Assembly: GCA_017695015.1 (NCBI GenBank) | Contig: JADIMD010000032.1 | Location: 1 to 37,649 of the forward strand | Direction of reading: 5' to 3' | Origin: Candidatus Cryptobacteroides faecigallinarum | GTDB lineage: Bacteria > Bacteroidota > Bacteroidia > Bacteroidales > UBA932 | DNA length: 37,649 nt | Part shown: positions 30,799 to 37,649 of the stretch, in pieces | Position numbering within the stretch: the first letter of the stretch is position 1 | How the letters are laid out: every line of letters starts with the position of its first letter | Translations under genes and position numbers: made by a program | Notes under the pieces: generated by a model | What the model saw: only the letters and a program-made list of their open reading frames with translations | Told to the model about the DNA's origin: nothing | Databases searched by the model: none

Positions 30799-33700
30799 TT
30801 AAAAAGACAGATTGATACCCATGCTGAACACCCTCTGCTGAGGATAGTAGCCGTTGTTCACACTCGGGGCCTCAGGGTCGATACCCATTTTTGAAAGCGC
30901 CGAAATAGTGAAGACATTGCTTGCGTTGAAATACACCCTCAGATTCTGCACGAAGAATTTTTTCGTGAGCCTGGCAGGAATAGTATATCCTATCTGCAGG
31001 TTCTTGAGCCTGAGGTATGAAGCATCCCTTTTCCAGAAGTCGCTCGCAAGAGTGTTGCTCGTGCTCGGATTCAGGGTAAGCCGTGGATAGGATGCATCGG
31101 TATGGTCCGGTGTCCAGCTGCCCTCCACAAGATATTTAGGAGGATTGCTGCCCCACTTGAAAGCCTGGGTGTAATATGTACCGTTCGAAAATCCGAGAGC
31201 CGAATAATTCCCGCAAAGCATGATGTCGGTGTTCGCCGCCCCCTGGAAGAACATGGAGAAGTCAATGCCTTTCCATGCGAAATCGAAATTGAGTCCGAAC
31301 ATTATCTCGGGGATCTGCGAACCAGCTATCCATGTCATATCCTCCGCGGTAATCTTTCCGTCTCCGTTCAGGTCCTTCAGGATGATGTCGCCCTGCTTCA
31401 CATCCCCGTATTTCGGGAGAATCGCGACCTGTTCTTCGGTCTGGTACAGTCCGTCGGACACATATCCGAGTACTCCTCCGAGAGGCTGGCCTATCTTGCT
31501 CTGCCATGAAGGTATGTTCTCGCTGTCATTGGTGCTGACATACCTGTTGCGGGCAAATGACATGTTCGCTGAAATGTTGTAGATGAAGTCGCCTGCACGG
31601 TTGGAATGTCCGAGCATGAGCTCGAATCCGCGGACATCCACGATTCCGCCGTTGATTATCGAAGCATAGTTTCCTCCGATGGAAGGCGGCTGCTGGCCTG
31701 ACTGCGACTGGAGGATGTCGGTCGTGACCTTGTAGAATGCATCTCCTTCGAATGACAGCTTGCCCTGCCACAGAGAGAAGTCTGCACCTATGTTATATGT
31801 GGTCGTCTTTTCCCATGAGATGTCCCTGTCAGGTACGGAAGTGGTCGAAAGGCTCTGTGAAGGCACTCCGTTGATCACCACATCCGGATTCTGGCTCAAT
31901 GCGATACCCTGGACATACAGGAAGTCAGAGATGGCATCATTACCGAGCTGTCCCCATGACGCCCTGATCTTGAGGTTGTCGAGGATATGTCTAGTGCCGC
32001 TCATGAAAGGCTCTTCCGAAAGTCTCCATCCCAAGGAGACGGCAGGGAAGATACCGAGTCTCTTGCCGGCCCTGAACTTGGCGGACCAGTCACCCCTGAC
32101 TGAAGCCTGCACAAGGTATCTCGAATCATATGCATAGTTGGCCCTGAGGAGCAGACCCTGACGGCCCGTGTCAGCATGGCTTCCCGTCACTGAATTCGGA
32201 GTCACTTCCGTACTGAAATCAAGGTCAGGAATCTCCGTGATTGCGAAGTCCTGCTTGCTCGCGCTGAATGTTCTGGTCCTTGTACCGCTCTGCTCCCACA
32301 CGAGGTCTGCGCCTACATCATGCTTTCCGAAAGTATGGGCATAGTTCAGCATCAGCTGATATGTGAACCTCCTGAAGAAAGTATGGGTCTCGGTGAGTTT
32401 GTTGACTCCGGTAGGATGATGCGGAGAAGGTCCGTATGTCATGTTGAGCAGACCGTCATCATTTCTGCTGCCGTAAGTAGGAGTTGCCTGGGTATATGGC
32501 AGGGTAAGATATTTCTGCTGTGCATTCTGGAAGTCATAGCTGAAAAGCCCTTTCGCCACAAGACCCTCCACTCCCGGGATCCTGTACTCTATGGTTGCGG
32601 AAGTCTGGACATAGCTGTTGTTCTTGTCGTTGAATCCCGACTGGTCTCTGGCGATCAAAGGATTGTAATATCCGAGATATGTCCCGTCCTCAAGCTGAGG
32701 GCTCACCGTAGGCCTTGCAGATATGGCATAGAAGACGATGTTCTTGTAGCCATAGTCTGCTCCTCCGTTGTCGAGGGATGCTGTAGGGTCGCTGCTTCCT
32801 GCAGACACTCCCGGCTGGTGCCTGTCCTCGATTCGTCCCGAGACATCCAGCTTGAGGGTCAGCCTGTCGGTAATGTTTATGTCTATGTTCGAACGGAGAT
32901 TGTATCTCTTGAACCATACATTGTCGATGATACCGTCCTGGTCGAGGAAGCTGCCTCCCACGAAATACCTGACTTTCTCGTTTCCGCCGGTTACACTCAC
33001 ATTGTGGTTGTGTCCCACAGCGACTTTCTTGAAGATGAGATCGAGCCAGTCGGTGTTGGCGAATATTCCCTGAGGGTCACCACCATTCCTTATGTATTCT
33101 ATCTCTTCAGGACTGTACTCAAGGGCAACCCCATCCATCTCTGAAGCCAGATTATGCCAATATGCATATTCAGGTCCGTCCAGAAGGGTAATCATATCCG
33201 CATTCTGGGAGAGGGTCACTGCTCCGTTGTATGTGACGGATGTCTTCTGCACATCGCCTCGCTTGGTTGTCACGAGGATTACTCCGTTTGCTCCCTTCAC
33301 TCCATAGACTGCCGCCGAAGCCGCATCCTTCAGGATGGTGATGTTGGCGATTTCGCTAGGGTCGAGGTTGGAATATTCCCTTTCCACACCGTCCACGAGC
33401 ACTAAAGGAGCCGAAGTACCGGTCGTGGAGACGCCTCGGATGTAGATCTGGGCCTCATTGTCTCCAGGCACGCCCGATGTCTGGCGCGAAACCAGTCCGG
33501 GAAGCTTTCCTCCAAGCATATTGGTAAGGTTGTCAGTCGGAGCGCTTGTCAGCTTTTCCGTATTGATGGATGCCACTGATCCTGTGAGAGTCCCTCTTTT
33601 CTGCACGCCGTAACCGACTATCACCACCTCGTCGAGAGTCTCGGTATCCTCTTCAAGGGTGACATTCACAACTGCCCTTCCCGCAAGGGAGACGCTGTAT

Positions 33701-33945
33701 TCCTTGAATCCCAAAGTCGAGAATGTCAGCACTGCATCATCGGAAGACACTGTAAAAGAATACTGCCCGTCCACATCGGTCATGGTCCCGTTGGAAGTCC
33801 CCTGCTCGTACACCATCGTCCCTGCAAGGGGCTCGCCGTTCTTGTCCGTCACCTTTCCCCTCACCGGCGAGTCGGCTAATGCCGAAACCGGCAACAGGAC
33901 CGCACAGACGGCAATCAATAGCTGCAATAAATAATGGTTTTTCAT
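30799..33945 (-). CDS. SusC/RagA-family TonB-linked outer-membrane transporter
   Basis: A 1048-residue TonB-dependent glycan importer. ATG 33945 opens a signal peptide (MKNHYLLQLLIAVCAVLLPVSALA) and lies 4 bases after the stop of the FAD-GH92 gene; the longer frame to 33966 overlaps that gene. Order: carboxypeptidase-regulatory-like beta domain (about 27-100, VRGKVTDKNGEPLAGTMV), TonB-box-like EVVIVGYGVQKR, plug (about 110-225, with IYIRGVSTTGTSAPLVLVDGV), then a 22-strand-type barrel closing GINLSF with the expected terminal Phe. It forms the import complex with the adjacent SusD. No anti-sigma STN domain is present, so regulation through an ECF sigma pair is not indicated by this protein. 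Confidence 0.97.
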   Translation of the reverse strand: MKNHYLLQLLIAVCAVLLPVSALADSPVRGKVTDKNGEPLAGTMVYEQGTSNGTMTDVDGQYSFTVSSDDAVLTFSTLGFKEYSVSLAGRAVVNVTLEEDTETLDEVVIVGYGVQKRGTLTGSVASINTEKLTSAPTDNLTNMLGGKLPGLVSRQTSGVPGDNEAQIYIRGVSTTGTSAPLVLVDGVEREYSNLDPSEIANITILKDAASAAVYGVKGANGVILVTTKRGDVQKTSVTYNGAVTLSQNADMITLLDGPEYAYWHNLASEMDGVALEYSPEEIEYIRNGGDPQGIFANTDWLDLIFKKVAVGHNHNVSVTGGNEKVRYFVGGSFLDQDGIIDNVWFKRYNLRSNIDINITDRLTLKLDVSGRIEDRHQPGVSAGSSDPTASLDNGGADYGYKNIVFYAISARPTVSPQLEDGTYLGYYNPLIARDQSGFNDKNNSYVQTSATIEYRIPGVEGLVAKGLFSYDFQNAQQKYLTLPYTQATPTYGSRNDDGLLNMTYGPSPHHPTGVNKLTETHTFFRRFTYQLMLNYAHTFGKHDVGADLVWEQSGTRTRTFSASKQDFAITEIPDLDFSTEVTPNSVTGSHADTGRQGLLLRANYAYDSRYLVQASVRGDWSAKFRAGKRLGIFPAVSLGWRLSEEPFMSGTRHILDNLKIRASWGQLGNDAISDFLYVQGIALSQNPDVVINGVPSQSLSTTSVPDRDISWEKTTTYNIGADFSLWQGKLSFEGDAFYKVTTDILQSQSGQQPPSIGGNYASIINGGIVDVRGFELMLGHSNRAGDFIYNISANMSFARNRYVSTNDSENIPSWQSKIGQPLGGVLGYVSDGLYQTEEQVAILPKYGDVKQGDIILKDLNGDGKITAEDMTWIAGSQIPEIMFGLNFDFAWKGIDFSMFFQGAANTDIMLCGNYSALGFSNGTYYTQAFKWGSNPPKYLVEGSWTPDHTDASYPRLTLNPSTSNTLASDFWKRDASYLRLKNLQIGYTIPARLTKKFFVQNLRVYFNASNVFTISALSKMGIDPEAPSVNNGYYPQQRVFSMGINLSF

Positions 33946-33949
33946 TTTG

Positions 33950-36900
33950 TTACCTGTTATTGACATTATGAGGTTCGGATGTCATCCTGAATTCCAGGAC
34001 TCCACCTTTCATTATTGTTTCATGCGATATTCCCGGTTCGTCATACGGCTTGCCGTTCAGATATACCGAACCGATATACTTGTTGTGTTCATCATTGCCT
34101 GTCGCCACGATTCTGAAATCATTGCCCGAAGCGGTCCTGATCACCGCCTCCTCGCAAAGAGGTGAACCGAACACATAATATCCTCCGGCCGGGTCCACCG
34201 GATAGAATCCGAGGGCAGAGAAAATATACCATGCAGACATCTGTCCGCAATCCTCGTTTCCTATCAGCCCGTCAGGGGCGGTGCTGTAGAATTCAGCACA
34301 TATCTGCCGGATAAGCTCAGCGGTTTTCCATGGTTCTCCTGCAAGGGCATAGAGATAAGCTACATGATGGCTCGGCTCGTTTCCGTGGGCATACTGGCCT
34401 ATCATTCCGGTAATGTCTGCCGATGCCCCCTCATTGAGCTCGGAATCAGCTGCGAAAAGCGCATCAAGATGATCGAGGAAATTCTTCCTCCCTCCGAACA
34501 GGCCGATCAGCCCTTCCACATCGTGAGGTACAAGCCATGTGTACTGCCATGCATTGCCCTCTATGTAGTCTGCCTCCTCATGCAGGGAGAAGGAAGGGTC
34601 AAAAGGAGTACGCCATGAGCCGTCGGAAAGTCTGCCTCTCATGTAGCCGTCCTTGAAATAATTCCTGTACAGCGAAGCCCTCTCCGCGTGATATGAAGCA
34701 GCCGCGGTATCCCCGGCAGCTATCGCAAGCCTCGCGGCAGCCGCATCGTCTATACAATATTCAAGGGCGCGCGACACAGACCAGTTCACCTTGTCTGCAG
34801 GAAGCCAGCCGAGAGAATCGATGTATTCCAGTCCCGGGACCATATCGGCAGGCTGCACAGGATATTTCCGCACCTGCTCCCATGCTTCATCGATGTCGAC
34901 AAGACCTTTCAATGCTGCATCTGCAAGCACAGGTACGCTATGGACTCCGACCATACAGTCCGTCTCGACACCTCCGAGATGCCAGACAGGAAGCCTGCCT
35001 GTCCTCTGCGAAATATCCATCAATGATTCGGCATAGCCGGCCGCCCTCGGGTCGATCAGTGTATACAGCTGCCATGCAGCCCTGTAGATGTCCCAAAGCG
35101 AGAAAATGGTATATTCATCCTGCTCCCCGAAATCGGAATAAAGCTGTGGAGCGAATGAGGCATGATACAATGCCGTATAGAAAATGCTGTCCGTCTGAGG
35201 GGATATCCCCTTGAAATCGATGGATGAAAGTTCCGAAGTCCACTTGGAGTCCGCTTCTGCCCGGACTGTATCGAAGCTCTTTCCCTGTACTTCCCTGAGA
35301 TTGGCAATAGCCTTGCTTTCAGATTCATAAGACAGGGCTACCCGTGCCTCGACCTGCCTGTCATGAAAGCCGAATACCCCCCCTGAAGACCCGTCAGGCA
35401 TCAGTTCCGCATCAGGCACTGATGAAAATTCAATAGCGAACCAGACAGTCAGTCCCCTCGCCCATTCATCCGAAACCCTGTATCCTGCAAACACCTTGTC
35501 CGAAATCTTTCTTATCCCGGAAGAGAGATACCCCTGCCTGCCCATAATGGACTTGGGAGCGGATTTCAGGTCGAGTACAATCCCGTTACCCTCTTCTGCC
35601 GAAGCCCATGTGTACCTGTGGAGTGCGACATGCTCTGATGCCGTCATCTCGGCAAGGATTCCGGACTCTTTCAGTCTCACTGAATAATATCCGGGCATGA
35701 CAGTCTCGTCCCGCTTGTCGTATTTTTCCGCATAGCCGTCGCCATTCCCGGTACCCTTCTCCATATGGGCTTCGCCTCCGGCAAACGGCATCAGCACTAT
35801 TTCTCCGAGATCAGCAATCCCTGTCCCGCTCAGGTGGTTCTGCGCAAATCCTGCTATTGTCCTGTCTGAATCATGATACCCGGAACACCAGTCCCATCCT
35901 TCCGAAACATTGTTGGGCCCGACAGCCACCATACCGTGAGGCACATTCGCCCCGACAAACACATGTCCATGACCTCCCGAGCCCGTCAACGGATTCACCA
36001 GGGCCGTCCTTGTCCTGCCGTATATATCCACAGGCATGCTGCCGAACGGATCCACTGCAGCATCGAGAAGCATGGAAAACTCCAGTCTCGACACCTCATC
36101 GGAAGAACCGTGGATGTCTATGTTCAGGCTGTCGCACAGGGCATCGATATCGAAGTTCCTGTCGGGAGACATCTTCCTGAACAGTTCCTCCAGATCTTTG
36201 AAAGCCACATTCCCTTCCATCCCTGATGCAAATTCCGATGCATGGGGATAATCAGGAGAAAGCCCTTCGGCAAGCTCCGCCCAGCACACAGGGGAATCGA
36301 TATGGAAAACTGTCAGATTTGTCCAGCCTTCATTTCTGCCCTCGCCTTTGAGAATCCCTGTCGCCCCGATTCTCTGTATGGATTCGAATCCGGCATCACC
36401 GGGCTTCAGGTCAGTATACGGCATGATATAGCCGCCTCCTTCCAGAAGGACCTCCTGCACTTCCCTCACCCCGACTTCCTTGACATCCCTGCCAGTCAAA
36501 GCCGCGAGGGCCGCAAGAATTCCTGCAGCCTGTCCTGACTGCATTATCACAGGCTGAAGCCTCGTCGCCCCGTTCATTATATTGGAAACTGACATGGACT
36601 TGTCTGCGGATAGGATATTGTCTTCCCCTGCAGGGATAAGAGCCCCCATCGGGACATTGAAAGAAGGTATAGGATAGAAATGCAGGTCAGGCAGCTCTTC
36701 AGTGCCGTCATACCTGTCATGATGGTGATCCACGGCATAGTCGCCGACAGCAATGCCTGTCCTGTACAAAGGATAAGCCTGTCCGAACGGCCTTGCCGCA
36801 TAATCTACAGTAAACAGCACCTCTCCGTCTATCCTGCCTGCCTCCCTGTGGTAAGGCATCAGGGCAAGCCCGTCTGCCGTAGGGAATTCACTGTCAGAAA

Positions 36901-37649
36901 TGCCGATATTCTTCAGCCCGAGCTCCGTCTGGATATAATATATGAACCCGAGAGTCATGTTCTTTGCCGCCATGTATGCCTCGTGACGGGATTCCCTGTC
37001 CATATCAAGCACATTGCAATAGAAGTCATTCCCTTCTATAGGCCAGTTGAGCATATATTCTCCCGAAGGAAGTTTCCCGTAGTCCAGCATCTCCTGCACT
37101 GTCCACAGCGGCTGCACCCCGTCAGTGTTGCCCGGATTCTTGCAGCAATCCCTGTACAGGTCAGGATTATAACCTTCAGGCTGAGCTATGGTCACATCTG
37201 CATCAGGACCGTAATCTTTAAGGACAGCGACCCATGTCATATCCTGGACTATACCGTTACTTTCCTCAGGCGCAATGGACTCGCGGGTAACATATCTCGA
37301 ATCCATCCCTGCATGGCAGCTGACCCCGGCCATTTTCATCACATCCCCTGTCTCGGTGCCGTCGATGACGACTTTTGCCCTGACTGTGCATTCTCTGCCG
37401 GAACCGGCATCAATGAAACGGAGCTTCCAATATTCTCCTGCCCTGCTGATATTTTCCAGACAAATACCCTTGGACACATCGAGGCAAGGCTCTGCCGCAG
37501 CCATATTGTCCAGGATTTCAGCCCCGACGGAAGGCTCGAACATTATATTGCTTACCCAGCCTGTCTTCAGAGAATCGTAACCGCCGTATCTAATGGCAAC
37601 CGAATCGCAGAATTCCGCGAAAATGCCCCCTCTCATGCGGTAATTGCCG
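33950..37649 (-). CDS. FAD-dependent oxidoreductase fused to a GH92 alpha-mannosidase (5' end beyond window)
   Basis: One open frame runs from the window edge to TAA at 33950, at least 1232 residues; no stop or start lies at the edge, so the N-terminus with the GxGxxG FAD loop is outside. Numbering from the methionine at 37636: residues 1-405 are FAD_oxidored-type (RGGIFAEF, VVIDGTETGDVMKMAGV at 89-105, NIMNGATRLQPVIMQSGQAAG at 352-372). Residues ~406-530 resemble S-layer-homology repeats (FESIQRIGATGILKGEG). Residues 543-1228 are a full GH92: VNPLTGSGGHGHVFVGANVP, GWDWCSGYH, HLSGTG, EGNAWQYTW (likely acid E1026), GNEPSHH and NEDCGQMSAW (likely base region D1129). GH92 enzymes are Ca2+-dependent exo-alpha-mannosidases, some acting on mannose-1-phosphodiesters. 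The GH92 part maps to about 33950-36010. susC follows after 4 bases. Confidence 0.9.
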   Translation of the reverse strand, partial: GNYRMRGGIFAEFCDSVAIRYGGYDSLKTGWVSNIMFEPSVGAEILDNMAAAEPCLDVSKGICLENISRAGEYWKLRFIDAGSGRECTVRAKVVIDGTETGDVMKMAGVSCHAGMDSRYVTRESIAPEESNGIVQDMTWVAVLKDYGPDADVTIAQPEGYNPDLYRDCCKNPGNTDGVQPLWTVQEMLDYGKLPSGEYMLNWPIEGNDFYCNVLDMDRESRHEAYMAAKNMTLGFIYYIQTELGLKNIGISDSEFPTADGLALMPYHREAGRIDGEVLFTVDYAARPFGQAYPLYRTGIAVGDYAVDHHHDRYDGTEELPDLHFYPIPSFNVPMGALIPAGEDNILSADKSMSVSNIMNGATRLQPVIMQSGQAAGILAALAALTGRDVKEVGVREVQEVLLEGGGYIMPYTDLKPGDAGFESIQRIGATGILKGEGRNEGWTNLTVFHIDSPVCWAELAEGLSPDYPHASEFASGMEGNVAFKDLEELFRKMSPDRNFDIDALCDSLNIDIHGSSDEVSRLEFSMLLDAAVDPFGSMPVDIYGRTRTALVNPLTGSGGHGHVFVGANVPHGMVAVGPNNVSEGWDWCSGYHDSDRTIAGFAQNHLSGTGIADLGEIVLMPFAGGEAHMEKGTGNGDGYAEKYDKRDETVMPGYYSVRLKESGILAEMTASEHVALHRYTWASAEEGNGIVLDLKSAPKSIMGRQGYLSSGIRKISDKVFAGYRVSDEWARGLTVWFAIEFSSVPDAELMPDGSSGGVFGFHDRQVEARVALSYESESKAIANLREVQGKSFDTVRAEADSKWTSELSSIDFKGISPQTDSIFYTALYHASFAPQLYSDFGEQDEYTIFSLWDIYRAAWQLYTLIDPRAAGYAESLMDISQRTGRLPVWHLGGVETDCMVGVHSVPVLADAALKGLVDIDEAWEQVRKYPVQPADMVPGLEYIDSLGWLPADKVNWSVSRALEYCIDDAAAARLAIAAGDTAAASYHAERASLYRNYFKDGYMRGRLSDGSWRTPFDPSFSLHEEADYIEGNAWQYTWLVPHDVEGLIGLFGGRKNFLDHLDALFAADSELNEGASADITGMIGQYAHGNEPSHHVAYLYALAGEPWKTAELIRQICAEFYSTAPDGLIGNEDCGQMSAWYIFSALGFYPVDPAGGYYVFGSPLCEEAVIRTASGNDFRIVATGNDEHNKYIGSVYLNGKPYDEPGISHETIMKGGVLEFRMTSEPHNVNNR

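Noticed and set aside
32320..33144. 274-residue plus-strand open frame opposite susC
   Set aside because: Antisense to a well-supported SusC barrel; no signal, domain or promoter.
36000..36420. Possible frameshift or assembly join between the FAD and GH92 halves
   Set aside because: The frame is continuous through an SLH-like linker with sensible amino-acid composition, and no leftover start, signal peptide or stop is seen at the junction. Reads would still be needed for proof.

Overview
The window looks like a chromosomal segment of a Bacteroidota bacterium, most likely order Bacteroidales. The reasons are a SusC/SusD pair, many lipoproteins with late-signal cysteines, repeated promoter-like TAnnTTTG boxes, start codons without Shine-Dalgarno sequences, and Bacteroidetes-type housekeeping proteins (THUMP-like methyltransferase, formate-THF ligase with a variant P-loop, plugless barrel plus TPR pair). 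GC content is moderate. I cannot place the genus; a Rikenellaceae-like or uncultured gut lineage would fit.

Layout. Bases 31-2022 carry gyrB (minus). Bases 2096-6932 carry a minus-strand envelope pair, a large TPR protein followed by a plugless outer-membrane barrel. From a compact divergent promoter region a plus-strand operon runs 7025-11325: ftsE-like ATPase, nth, a CPA1 K+/H+ antiporter with a TrkA-C tail, and an RluA-type pseudouridine synthase with a long N-terminal extension. It meets fhs tail to tail with no spacer. Then come fhs, rmuC and a phosphoglucomutase (all minus, 11326-16135), a plus-strand methyltransferase (16266-17564), and a minus-strand operon 17570-23522: output-less membrane sensor, trkH, a RecD-like helicase whose start overlaps the trkH stop (TGATG), and a secreted DPP4-type peptidase.

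The right third (23566 to the window edge, minus) is a polysaccharide-utilisation-type locus. In transcription order it encodes an FAD-dependent oxidoreductase fused in one reading frame to an SLH-like segment and a GH92 alpha-mannosidase (5' end outside the window), SusC, SusD, two surface-type lipoproteins, a GHL10-type TIM-barrel lipoprotein, and a phosphodiester glycosidase (NAGPA-like) lipoprotein. A strong hairpin with a U-rich tail lies before the last two genes and may grade their expression.

The most interesting signal is the pairing of a GH92 alpha-mannosidase, itself fused to a redox flavoprotein, with a NAGPA-like phosphodiester glycosidase. Together they suggest a locus for phosphorylated or otherwise capped alpha-mannosides (yeast phosphomannan, phospho-N-glycans or a similar glycan). 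This is inference from family membership and gene neighbourhood. There is no gap over 300 bases without a gene, and I found no rRNA, tRNA, CRISPR array, insertion sequence or prophage.
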